Positions 40,655 through 48,784 of a stretch of DNA of 64,000 bases are shown here, piece after piece. This DNA comes from Phenylobacterium immobile (ATCC 35973). Its GTDB lineage: Bacteria > Pseudomonadota > Alphaproteobacteria > Caulobacterales > Caulobacteraceae. Position 1 is the first letter of the stretch. The number at the start of each line of letters is the position of its first letter. The notes beneath the pieces are model-generated. The model made no database searches. It saw nothing but the letters and a program-made list of their open reading frames with translations, and had not been told where the DNA came from. The DNA lies in assembly GCF_001375595.1 (NCBI RefSeq), contig NZ_CVJQ01000001.1, positions 62,001-126,000 on the forward strand, read 5' to 3'. Position numbers and translations under genes: made by a program.

Positions 40655-41544
40655 GGGGTGAGGAACCGCAAACGCTCGCCCTCGCGCACCTCGATCTCGC
40701 CGCCCGGATAGATCTCACCGTCCATCATGAACGAACTGTCGAGGCTGAACCGCAGGGCGCGCGCCTCACCGCGGCGATAGCCGTGTCGTCGAAGCCAGCT
40801 GTCGCCGCCACCCCAAAGAACCTTGAGCAAGGCGCGACCCAGGCTCTTCGGCGGGGCATCGACGTCCAGCAGCTTCAGCCCCGGCCGCGCCGGTCCGAAG
40901 GGGCGCATGGCGAAGGGAAAGCGATGAAGGGTCGTGGCGATGGTGATCAGCCGCCTGCCCTCGGTGGGCGCGGCGCCGTCGACGCCCAGCCGCAGGGGGA
41001 AACCGCGGCGCCAGACCGTGTCCTTGCCCCCAAAGAAAAACTCGGCCAGCGAGCCCAGCAGGGTGAGCCCAACGGAGGTGTTGTTGACGACCTTCACCCG
41101 GTGCAGGCCGTGCGCCAGATCCATGGCGTGGACGAGGCCGGCGACGCCGAAGAAAAAGCCGGTCAGCGCCGGCTCGGCGCCGCGATGGACCGTCAGGGCG
41201 GTGCGGTGGCGGATCCGGTGGCCTTCCCGCGCCGCGGCCGCCTTGACCGCCGCCAGGGTCCAGGAGGCGCGGATGCCCAGATCGAAGGCCAGGATATTGG
41301 TCTTGCCCGACGGCAAGACGCTGATCAGCGGCCGAAAGCCCTCCGGCAGGACGCTCAGGACATCGCGCACCGTTCCGTCGCCGCCATCGATGACCAGAAG
41401 GTCGACCTGGCCGCGCTGAAACCGCTCCAGTTCGCCGCGCAGCTCGGCCGGGGTCGGCTCACCGTACAACAGGTCCGGCGGCGTTTCGGCGGTCTTGCCG
41501 CGATTGCCGTGGGCCTGGGGATTGCGGATCACGCCGATCCGCAT
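40651..41544 (-). CDS. Diacylglycerol-kinase-family lipid kinase, probably ceramide kinase
   Basis: A 297-residue kinase of the DAGK/sphingosine kinase fold. The nucleotide-binding GGDGTV motif is present, and the usual PxGTGN loop appears as LPSGKTNILAFDLG, a variant. A C-terminal β-domain follows (RRLITIATTLHRF, DSSFMMDGEIYPG). In Caulobacter the kinase at this position phosphorylates ceramide (CpgB/CerK, from memory). It overlaps the upstream phosphotransferase by 1 base and the downstream gene by 4, so the three are one translational unit. Confidence 0.87.
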   Translation of the reverse strand: MRIGVIRNPQAHGNRGKTAETPPDLLYGEPTPAELRGELERFQRGQVDLLVIDGGDGTVRDVLSVLPEGFRPLISVLPSGKTNILAFDLGIRASWTLAAVKAAAAREGHRIRHRTALTVHRGAEPALTGFFFGVAGLVHAMDLAHGLHRVKVVNNTSVGLTLLGSLAEFFFGGKDTVWRRGFPLRLGVDGAAPTEGRRLITIATTLHRFPFAMRPFGPARPGLKLLDVDAPPKSLGRALLKVLWGGGDSWLRRHGYRRGEARALRFSLDSSFMMDGEIYPGGEIEVREGERLRFLTP

Positions 41545-42686
41545 CAGCGCGCCAGCCAGGAAACGAGCGAACCTCGCGGCGCCATGGCCGCCTGGGCCAG
41601 TTGCGCGAAGTGGACCGCCAGGCTGGCCGCCGTCCAGATCGCCACCGCAATGATGCCCATGTCGGGCCTGCCAATCAGGCAGGATAGGGTGAGCAGGAGG
41701 AGGTTCGGGTTGCGGCGCGCGGTGATCAGCCGGAAGAAGCTATCGAAAGGTCGCCACATGTGGATGTGCATCTTGAAGTAGCGGATGAAGACGCCTTCGA
41801 TCAGGCGCTGGACCACATAGCCGCCGACGATCACCCAAAGCACCGGCTCAGGGTGATCGAGCGGCAGGTCCACCGCCGCAAGACCCACCACCCAGGCGAC
41901 CCACCAGAAGGGCGGATGGATGAGGTCAATACCGTGGTCGAAGACATTGCCCCAGGCAGACGACGTCAACGTCACCCGCGCCAGCTTGCCGTCGACGGTG
42001 TCGAGGAAAGTCATGATCCAGGCCGCGACCAGGCCCCAGCCGTATTCCCCGCGCCAGAAGGCCCAGAGCGCCAGCAGCATCAGCACGAAGCCGAGCGTCG
42101 TCACCTGGTTCGGCGTCATGCCGATCTGGGCGCACCAGCGGGTGACGATCCGCGCCGGTGTCGGCCAGACATATTTGGTCACCAGGTCGGTGACGCCCTT
42201 GTAGGAGCCCTGGAACAAGCGTTTCTCCACAGAGCGGACGTTGTCGGCCCCAAGGGGCTCCAACACCGGCGGCTCGCGCTTGCGAAGGGCGTCGTTATAG
42301 GCGCCGATCAGTGCGACGGCGTCCATGACCTGAGCCGGATAGCCACCGCCCGCCGGCGTACGGCCCGCCTCCAGCGCGGCGGCGGCGGCGGGCGCATCAT
42401 CGCCGCGCAGACAGGCCGCGACCAGACGGCCAGCGGCGTCAGCGAGGACCGCGCCGGGCTGCTCGGCGAGACTGCGGACGAGGGCCTCGTCCAGCACCCA
42501 GCCGGCATGAACAAGGACGACGATCTCGTCGGGCGCCAGGGTTTCGAGTCGCGCGATCTTCAGGTTCTGGCGGCCGAACGTGCGCTCCAGGCGGGCGGTG
42601 GAGGTCTGTCCCCACACCCGGACGTCGGATTCGCCCACCACAACACCGGCGGTCGCGCGCTGCAAGCCGTTGGTCAAGTCATACAC
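41544..42686 (-). CDS. CDP-alcohol phosphatidyltransferase-family protein
   Basis: A 380-residue protein. The C-terminal two-thirds is an integral membrane CDP-alcohol phosphotransferase with the full signature DTVDGKLARVTLTSSAWG followed by NVFDHGID. All signature Asp residues are present. The first 170 residues are soluble (GESDVRVWGQT, LAPDEIVVLVHAGWVLDEAL) and resemble the N-terminal domain of related fused proteins, with no recognisable catalytic motif. First gene of the minus-strand head-group operon and divergent from the metallophosphoesterase. Probably forms the phosphodiester head group of the sphingolipid. Confidence 0.88.
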   Translation of the reverse strand: MYDLTNGLQRATAGVVVGESDVRVWGQTSTARLERTFGRQNLKIARLETLAPDEIVVLVHAGWVLDEALVRSLAEQPGAVLADAAGRLVAACLRGDDAPAAAAALEAGRTPAGGGYPAQVMDAVALIGAYNDALRKREPPVLEPLGADNVRSVEKRLFQGSYKGVTDLVTKYVWPTPARIVTRWCAQIGMTPNQVTTLGFVLMLLALWAFWRGEYGWGLVAAWIMTFLDTVDGKLARVTLTSSAWGNVFDHGIDLIHPPFWWVAWVVGLAAVDLPLDHPEPVLWVIVGGYVVQRLIEGVFIRYFKMHIHMWRPFDSFFRLITARRNPNLLLLTLSCLIGRPDMGIIAVAIWTAASLAVHFAQLAQAAMAPRGSLVSWLAR

Positions 42687-42756
42687 CCCTGATAGTGCGT
42701 AGGCCTTCTACGCTGAGCCGGCGTAATCTGGCCATAAGCACGGAAGCCCTTAGAAT

Positions 42757-43635
42757 TTGTTTCGCCTCGGCCACCTGTCGGATCCGCACCTTCCGCCGCC
42801 CAGGGGCGCTTTGGCCCTGCGCGACCTCTTCAACAAGCGCGCCTTGAGCGCCGTCGCCTGGCGACGCAAGCACAAGCAGCACGACCCGGCCGTCCTCGCC
42901 GCCCTCCTCGCCGACGTCGCCGACCAGGCGCCCGATCACCTGGCCATCACCGGCGACCTGATGAACTTCGCGTCCGACGCCGAGGCCGCCCAGGCGCAGG
43001 CCTGGTTGGCGAACCTGGGCGATCCGAGCCGCATCACCTTAAGCCCCGGAAACCACGACGCCCTCGTGAAGCCGGGGCACCCGCAACGACTGGCGGCGCT
43101 GCGCCCCTGGTTCGGCGACGACACGAGCGGCGATTTCCCCCATGTGCGGCGGCGCGGCGCCGTCGCCATCGTCAACCTACGCTCCGCCGTGCCGACGGCG
43201 CCGCATCTGGCCACCGGCGAACTGGGCGACGAGCAGCGGATAGAGCTTGAGACGATCCTCAGGGACCTCGGACGCGAGGGCCTGTTCCGCCTGATCCTCC
43301 TGCATCATCCACCCACAGAAGGCGCTGTCTCGCGCAGAAAGCGTCTGGTCGACGCCGGCCGGTTGCGCGACATCGTCCGCGAGGCGGGCGCTGAGCTCGT
43401 CCTTCACGGCCATGCCCATGAGGCTCTGGTCGGCAAGATCACCGGGCCAGCCGGCCCTGTGCCGGTGCTGGGCGTTCCCTCGGCGTCCACAGCCCCGGGC
43501 CATCGCCACGCCTCCGCCCGCTGGCATTTGCTGGAGATCGCCGCGAACCACGCGATCACCGTGACCGCCCGCGGCTTCGATAGGCAGGGTGAGCCACTGA
43601 GCGAACTTGGCCGCTACCGGCTGCCGCCGCCCTAG
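42757..43635 (+). CDS. Metallophosphoesterase
   Basis: A 292-residue calcineurin-like phosphoesterase. Its metal-binding motifs appear in order: HLSDPHLPPP (D-x-H), ITGDLMNFA (GD), SPGNHDALV (GNHD), LLHHPPTEG and LHGHAHEAL (GHxH). The start is TTG at 42757. It is divergent from the head-group operon with 70 bases between them and probably shares its promoter region. It may act on a phosphorylated lipid or nucleotide intermediate; this is inference from location only. Confidence 0.88.
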   Translation: MFRLGHLSDPHLPPPRGALALRDLFNKRALSAVAWRRKHKQHDPAVLAALLADVADQAPDHLAITGDLMNFASDAEAAQAQAWLANLGDPSRITLSPGNHDALVKPGHPQRLAALRPWFGDDTSGDFPHVRRRGAVAIVNLRSAVPTAPHLATGELGDEQRIELETILRDLGREGLFRLILLHHPPTEGAVSRRKRLVDAGRLRDIVREAGAELVLHGHAHEALVGKITGPAGPVPVLGVPSASTAPGHRHASARWHLLEIAANHAITVTARGFDRQGEPLSELGRYRLPPP

Positions 43636-44096
43636 GGGTAGCGTATCCGAATGCGGATGACGGTGTCGCTCGATGCAGCCTGGAAGCGCGCCTGCTTGAA
43701 GGCCGGCAAGCCCGTCCTGGTCGGCGCATCGTTTGAAAAGCCGTATCCTTCGATCGGCAGGCCGACGAGGGTGCGATTGAAATCCCGGTCGCCGTTGGCG
43801 TCGTGATAGACCGCCACCGCGTAGCCGCCCGCGGCAGGCAGCCAAAAGCATGTCGTACTGGTCGGGGCGGTCGCCGCCGGGCGCGCCCGCGCCAGCTTGC
43901 CCTTCGGCGCCAAAAAGCGGCCCGGAATATCGGGGTAGAGCGTCACCGCCATCAATCCCCGGGCCTGACGCACGCCGGAAACATGGACCGTGAGCTTATG
44001 CTGGGTGGGTTGGCCGAGGCATTCGCCCGCCGAGGCGGCGGTGGCGCCGGCCAGGACGGCGGCGACGACGAGACACGCTATGCTTGGACGTCTCAC
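43632..44096 (-). CDS. DUF2141 secreted protein
   Basis: A 154-residue exported protein with a signal peptide (to about residue 22, ATAASAGE). A DUF2141 β-domain follows: LTVHVSGVRQARGLMAVTLY, a Cys, then GGYAVAVYHDANGDRDFNRT and PIEGYGFSNDA. The family is periplasmic or surface exposed, of unknown function. Its 3' end overlaps the metallophosphoesterase by 4 bases. It stands divergent from the HIT gene. Confidence 0.85.
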   Translation of the reverse strand: MRRPSIACLVVAAVLAGATAASAGECLGQPTQHKLTVHVSGVRQARGLMAVTLYPDIPGRFLAPKGKLARARPAATAPTSTTCFWLPAAGGYAVAVYHDANGDRDFNRTLVGLPIEGYGFSNDAPTRTGLPAFKQARFQAASSDTVIRIRIRYP

Positions 44097-44175
44097 AGGG
44101 CTAAACGGACCTCTCCAAATCGCTCGCTGAATCCGTCATCGGGTGCGCCGTTTCACAGCTGATGGGGACGCAAAT

Positions 44176-44610
44176 ATGACCAACGCCACCGCCAAGAGCT
44201 TCGGCTACCCCGACACCGTCGTCGCGGAGACCGCGTCCTGGCTGGTGCTGGTGCGACCCAAGCAACCGACATTTGGGTCGCTGGTGCTGGTTTGCAAGGA
44301 ACCGGCCTCGGCCTTCTCGGATCTGACGCCCGCGGCCTTCGCCGACCTGCAGACTGCGGTCCAGGGCATCGAGGGCCTGCTGCGCAAGCGTGTGAACTAC
44401 CAGAAGATCAACTATCTGATGCTGATGATGGTCGACCTGGACGTCCACTTCCACGTCATCCCCCGCTACGAAGGCGCGCGAGAGAGCGACGGCGTGAGCT
44501 ATCCCGACGCCGGTTGGCCGGGCCAGCCGAACCTGGGCGCCGTCCACGACCTGGGCGCCGACGGCGCAGCGGCGCTCGCCAGGGACCTGGCCAAGGACTG
44601 GCCTGCCTGA
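44176..44610 (+). CDS. HIT family protein
   Basis: A 144-residue histidine-triad hydrolase or transferase. The triad reads VDLDVHFHVIPRYEG: the first of the three usual His is Asp, but the nucleophilic middle His and the last His are kept. HIT proteins cleave nucleotide phosphoramidates or move NMP groups. ATG 44176 is chosen; the longer reading from 44143 lacks support. Its TGA overlaps the lptF ATG by one base (TGATG), placing it at the head of the lptF-lptG-ceramide synthase operon. Confidence 0.87.
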   Translation: MTNATAKSFGYPDTVVAETASWLVLVRPKQPTFGSLVLVCKEPASAFSDLTPAAFADLQTAVQGIEGLLRKRVNYQKINYLMLMMVDLDVHFHVIPRYEGARESDGVSYPDAGWPGQPNLGAVHDLGADGAAALARDLAKDWPA

Positions 44611-45833
44611 TGACCACCACGGCCGGGCGGCTTCGCCCGACGATCCTTGACCGCTACATCCTGCGTCTGACCGTCTGGCCGATGTTGGCTTGCCTTGGCG
44701 TGACCGTGGTCTCGCTCCTGCTGGAGCGGACGCTGCGGCTGCTCGATATGCTGTCGGCCAGCGCCAGCCGGTTCACTTCGGTGGCCGAACTGGCCGCGAA
44801 CCTTTTACCGCACTATCTGGGCCTGGCCCTGCCGGTGGCGTTCTTCGTCGCCCTGTTCATCGTCATCACCCGCCTGGACGACGGCGCCGAGATCGAGGCC
44901 TTCCTGGCGAGCGGCGTGCCTCTGACCCGCATCGCCGCGCCCTTCGTCGCCATGGGCGTTGTGCTGGCCCTGATCAGCCTGATCGTCTTCGGCTACCTGC
45001 AGCCCTACAGCCGCTACGCCTATCGCGCGGTGTTGCATGCGGCGGTCAACGCCGGCTGGGACGGCCGGCTCTACGGCGGCGCCTTTGTCGTCGATGGCGA
45101 CAGCATCCTGACCGCCGATGACGCGAGCCTCGAGGGCCGCCGTCTGCAGCACCTCTTCATCCGCCGCGCCCAGCCCGGCGGCGGCGAAGAAATCATCACG
45201 GCTCGCTCGGCGACACTTTCGACTGATGACCCGAAGCGGGTGACCCTGACCCTCACCGATGGCATGCGGGCCGGCGAAAGCAAGACCGGGGGCTTCGACA
45301 CCCTGCGCTTCGACACCTTCGTCATGCAGTCCGACCTGGCCGGCGCGAGCCTTTTGCTGCGCGCCCGGGGCGGCGACGAACGCGAGCTGACCCTCGGCGA
45401 GCTCGCGGCCCGCGCCGGCCAGCCGCGGCCCTTCCTACCGCGCGCGACTCTGTTGGCTGAGCTCTATTCGCGCCTGGCGCGCTCGGTGATCCTGCCCTTC
45501 CTGCCGCTGATCGCCCTGCCACTCGGTCTCGCGGCGAAGCGCCGCCGACGCACCGCCGGCTTGCTCTTGGCCGGCGTCCTGCTGCTTGCCTACCAACACG
45601 GCGTTCAGTTTGGCCTGGGCCTGGCCACGGCGGGCAAGGCCGCGCCTGAGATCGCCATCGGCGGGCCGTTCTTCCTATTCGCAGGCTTCTGCCTTTGGAT
45701 GTTCCTGGGTAGCCGTCAGCGGCCAGGCGAGACGCCTATCGGGCGCTTCGTGGGCCTGATCGGCGACGGCATCGACCGGCTGGTCAAGAAGCTCAAGCCG
45801 CGTAAACGCAAGCTCGGCGGGACCGTGGCATGA
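44610..45833 (+). CDS. LptF/LptG-family permease, first paralogue (LptF-like)
   Basis: A 407-residue YjgP/YjgQ-family permease. It starts MTTTAGRLRPTILDRYILRL and has three N-terminal helices, a periplasmic β-jellyroll (about residues 150-280, with SILTADDASLEGRRLQHLF) and three C-terminal helices, then a basic tail. LptF and LptG form the transmembrane core of the lipopolysaccharide extractor with the ATPase LptB. The housekeeping pair usually lies beside lptD, surA and pdxA, which are absent here. It is coupled to the HIT gene and to the second permease (ATGA). Confidence 0.88.
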   Translation: MTTTAGRLRPTILDRYILRLTVWPMLACLGVTVVSLLLERTLRLLDMLSASASRFTSVAELAANLLPHYLGLALPVAFFVALFIVITRLDDGAEIEAFLASGVPLTRIAAPFVAMGVVLALISLIVFGYLQPYSRYAYRAVLHAAVNAGWDGRLYGGAFVVDGDSILTADDASLEGRRLQHLFIRRAQPGGGEEIITARSATLSTDDPKRVTLTLTDGMRAGESKTGGFDTLRFDTFVMQSDLAGASLLLRARGGDERELTLGELAARAGQPRPFLPRATLLAELYSRLARSVILPFLPLIALPLGLAAKRRRRTAGLLLAGVLLLAYQHGVQFGLGLATAGKAAPEIAIGGPFFLFAGFCLWMFLGSRQRPGETPIGRFVGLIGDGIDRLVKKLKPRKRKLGGTVA

Positions 45834-46891
45834 ACCTGCAGCGCTATGTGCTGAAGACCATGGCGACCCGCATCCTGGTGGCCGCCCTGGTCCTGATCGG
45901 CATCATGCAGATCCTCGACCTGCTTGATGTCACCAACGACATCATCGACCGCGGACTGGGTTTCGGCGGGATGATCAGGTATGCGTCCCTGCGAATGCCG
46001 CGGCTGATCGAACAGGCCGCGCCGCTCTCGGTGCTGGCCGGCGCCATCTTCGCCTTCATGAAGCTGGCCGGCGATAGCGAGATCGTCGCCATGCGCGCCT
46101 CCGGGCTCTCGGCCTATCGGCTGCTCCGGATGGTGGCGCCCGCTGCGCTCGCGGTGATGGTCATCGACTTCGCGGCGGTTGAACTGGTGGCCCCTCGGAC
46201 GGACGCGGCCTTGCAGACCTGGTGGCGATCCACCGCCCCGCCGGCTGAGGCGGTCAAGGCGCAGACCAAGTCTTTCCGCATCGGCGGCGACGTCGTGATC
46301 GCCACGACGACGGATGTGACGGGCAAGACCTTGACGGATGTGAAGATCTACCGCCGCGACCCGCAGGGCCGCCTGATCGAGCGGATCGAAGCGCCGTCGG
46401 CGGTGCATCAGGTCGATCATTGGCGGCTCAATGATCCGCACTTCGTCCGCTTCGAGAACGGCGAACCGCGGTCCGGCGAGGCGACGCAGATGGAATGGGC
46501 CTCTCGGTTCCGACCAACCGACGCCCAGGCGCTATTCTTCGGTGATCAAGACATCTCCGCCGGAGCCGCGCGCCGCGCCCTTGACGGCGGCAGCGCCGAG
46601 CGGCCGCCCAGCTTCTATGCCACCCGCATCCAGCGTGCGATCGCCGGTCCCTTTGGGGTGCTGGTGATGCTGGCGCTGGCGCTTCCCGTGGCGCTCGCCA
46701 GCTTCCGAGCGAGCCAGGGCGCAGTGTTTGTCAGCCTTAGCCTGGCGTCGGGCCTACTGTTCCTGGTGTTCGACGGGGTGTTCACCGCCATGGGCGAAAG
46801 CGGCGCCATCGCGCCGTTCCTTGGCGCCTGGAGCGCCGCGGCGATCTTCGGCTCGCTGGCGGCGGCGGCCATCGTCAGGTTGGAGGGCTGA
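45830..46891 (+). CDS. LptF/LptG-family permease, second paralogue (LptG-like)
   Basis: A 353-residue partner permease with the same layout. It starts MNLQRYVLKTMATRILVAAL, has LSVLAGAIFAFMKLAGDSEI in the second and third helices (the LptG coupling-helix region), a periplasmic domain and three C-terminal helices. Overlaps at both ends (ATGA with the first permease, TGATG with ceramide synthase) mean all four proteins are made together. No LptB-type ATPase is in the window, so it presumably shares the housekeeping LptB. Confidence 0.88.
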   Translation: MNLQRYVLKTMATRILVAALVLIGIMQILDLLDVTNDIIDRGLGFGGMIRYASLRMPRLIEQAAPLSVLAGAIFAFMKLAGDSEIVAMRASGLSAYRLLRMVAPAALAVMVIDFAAVELVAPRTDAALQTWWRSTAPPAEAVKAQTKSFRIGGDVVIATTTDVTGKTLTDVKIYRRDPQGRLIERIEAPSAVHQVDHWRLNDPHFVRFENGEPRSGEATQMEWASRFRPTDAQALFFGDQDISAGAARRALDGGSAERPPSFYATRIQRAIAGPFGVLVMLALALPVALASFRASQGAVFVSLSLASGLLFLVFDGVFTAMGESGAIAPFLGAWSAAAIFGSLAAAAIVRLEG

Positions 46892-48024
46892 TGCCCGTTC
46901 AGATCGTTCCGGTCCGCGACAAGGCCGAGCTTGAGCGCTTCATCCGCCTGCCCGCGCGGCTGAACGCCGGCGATCAGGCCTTCGTCATGCCGCTTCTGAT
47001 GGAACGGCGCGAAGCGCTCAGCCCGTCGCACAATCCCTTCTTCAAACACGCCGACCATCAATTCTGGCTGGCGACTCGCGATGGTCGCGACGTCGGCCGG
47101 ATCAGCGCCCAGATCGACCACTTGGCGCCCCAAGACCCGGCCCGGCCCACCGGCGCCTTCGGCCTGATCGCCGGCGAGGACGACGCCGAGGTTTTCCAGG
47201 CTTTGCTGGCCCAGGCCGAGGGTTGGCTGAAGGCCCGCGGCATGGCCCGCGCGCTCGGCCCGCTCAATCTTTCCGTTAACGAAGAAGTCGGTCTGCTGGT
47301 CGACGGATTCGAGACCCCGCCCATGGTCATGATGGGCCACGATCCCCGCTACGCTGGCGGCCGGATCGAAGAGGCCGGCTACGCCAAGGCCAAGGACGTC
47401 TACGCCTACATCTCCCGGATCGACGACCACGCCCTTGGCGGCGTGCTTGGCCGGGCCAGCAAGGCCGCCACGCCAGGCGTTCGCCTGCGCCAGCTCGACA
47501 TGAAGCGCTTCGACGCCGAGGTCGCGACGCTCACTGAAATCCTCAACGACGCCTGGCGCGACAACTGGGGCTTCACGCCGACCACCGAGGACGAGACCCG
47601 CTATCTTGCGGCCGCGCTCAAGCCGGTGGTCGACCCCCGGCTGGTGTGGTTCGCCGAGATCGACGGGGAAGCCGCCGGCGTCATGGTCTTGCTGCCCAAC
47701 GTCAACGAGGCGATCCGCGACCTCGGCGGCAAGCTCCTGCCGCTGGGCTGGGCCAAACTGTTGTGGCGTCTGAAGGTGGCGCACGTGAAGTCATTGCGCG
47801 TGCCGCTGATGGGCGTGCGCAAAGCCTATGCGGCCAGCGCGCGGGGCCGGATGCTGCCCTTCCAAATGATCGCCGCGGCCGCCCAGCAGGCTCAGGCCCT
47901 GGGCTATGAGACCTGTGAGTTCTCCTGGGTGCTCGAGGAAAACATGCCCATGCGCCGCATCTGCGAAGCCGCAGGCGCAGTGATCTACAAGACCTACCGG
48001 CTCTACGAAAAAGACCTGGCCTGA
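46891..48024 (+). CDS. GNAT-type acyltransferase, probable bacterial ceramide synthase
   Basis: A 377-residue protein of the large GNAT-related family first annotated as hypothetical and later shown in Caulobacter to N-acylate the long-chain base (bCerS; from memory). Typical segments are NPFFKHADHQFWLATRDGR, ARALGPLNLSVNEEVGLLVD, ILNDAWRDNWGFTP and the end ETCEFSWVLEENMPMRRICE. It is unrelated to eukaryotic ceramide synthases. Its start overlaps the LptG-like stop. Its presence makes the sphingolipid pathway complete in this window. Confidence 0.88.
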   Translation: MPVQIVPVRDKAELERFIRLPARLNAGDQAFVMPLLMERREALSPSHNPFFKHADHQFWLATRDGRDVGRISAQIDHLAPQDPARPTGAFGLIAGEDDAEVFQALLAQAEGWLKARGMARALGPLNLSVNEEVGLLVDGFETPPMVMMGHDPRYAGGRIEEAGYAKAKDVYAYISRIDDHALGGVLGRASKAATPGVRLRQLDMKRFDAEVATLTEILNDAWRDNWGFTPTTEDETRYLAAALKPVVDPRLVWFAEIDGEAAGVMVLLPNVNEAIRDLGGKLLPLGWAKLLWRLKVAHVKSLRVPLMGVRKAYAASARGRMLPFQMIAAAAQQAQALGYETCEFSWVLEENMPMRRICEAAGAVIYKTYRLYEKDLA

Positions 48025-48028
48025 CGCC

Positions 48029-48784
48029 GTGACCGGCTTCCAGGCCCTGATCCTGGCGGGCTCGCGGCCCAGCGAGGTCGATCCCGCCGCAGCCTACGCC
48101 GGCGTCGCCCACAAGGCATTGATTGTCCTTGATGGGCGCACCTTGCTGGCCCGCGTCGCCGAGGCCCTCCGCGCCGCTGGGGCCGGCCGCATCGCCGTGG
48201 CCTGTAGCGACCCCGCCGTCGTTGCGGAGACCGAACGGTTAGGACTCGACGTCCTGCCCGCCGCGGCGGGGCCCGCTGAAAGCGTCGCCGCCGGCATCGC
48301 GACCTTGGCCGCGCCGCTGCTCGTCACCACCGCCGACCACGCCCTGCTGGAGGCCGCCTGGGTCTCTCAGTTCATGGCTGACGCGCCACCGGACGCCGAC
48401 GTCGCCATCCTGTTGGCGCCGGAAGCCCTGGTGCGCGCGGCCGCCCCGGAGACCCAGCGAACCTATCTCGCCTTTCGCGACGGCCGGTTCAGCGGCTGCA
48501 ACCTGTTCTTGCTGGCGACGCCTCGGGCGAGCCTGGCGATCGATTTGTGGCGCACCGTCCAGGCGCATCGCAAGCAGCCTTGGAAGATCGCCTGGCTGCT
48601 TGGACCGCGGACGCTCTTCGCCTACGCGCTGGGCAGGCTGACCCTAGATCAGGCGGTGCGCCGCCTCGGCCGCCAGGCCGGCGTCAGGGCTAGGGCCGTG
48701 AAGAGCGCCTTTGGCCTGGCCGCCGTCGATGTCGACAAGCCGGCGGACCTCGACCTCGTCCGCGCGATCACGTCGAAGGGTTAG
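48029..48784 (+). CDS. MobA-like NTP transferase domain protein
   Basis: A 251-residue nucleotidyltransferase-fold protein. The N-terminal FQALILAGSRP is a degenerate form of the LAGGxxxRM signature, and LLVTTADHALLEAAWV supplies the metal-binding Asp. It follows ceramide synthase after 4 bases and probably belongs to that operon. The altered signature (LAGSRPSEVD) means nucleotide transfer is uncertain. Its 3' end overlaps the convergent nucleotidyltransferase by 17 bases. GTG start. Confidence 0.8.
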   Translation: MTGFQALILAGSRPSEVDPAAAYAGVAHKALIVLDGRTLLARVAEALRAAGAGRIAVACSDPAVVAETERLGLDVLPAAAGPAESVAAGIATLAAPLLVTTADHALLEAAWVSQFMADAPPDADVAILLAPEALVRAAAPETQRTYLAFRDGRFSGCNLFLLATPRASLAIDLWRTVQAHRKQPWKIAWLLGPRTLFAYALGRLTLDQAVRRLGRQAGVRARAVKSAFGLAAVDVDKPADLDLVRAITSKG

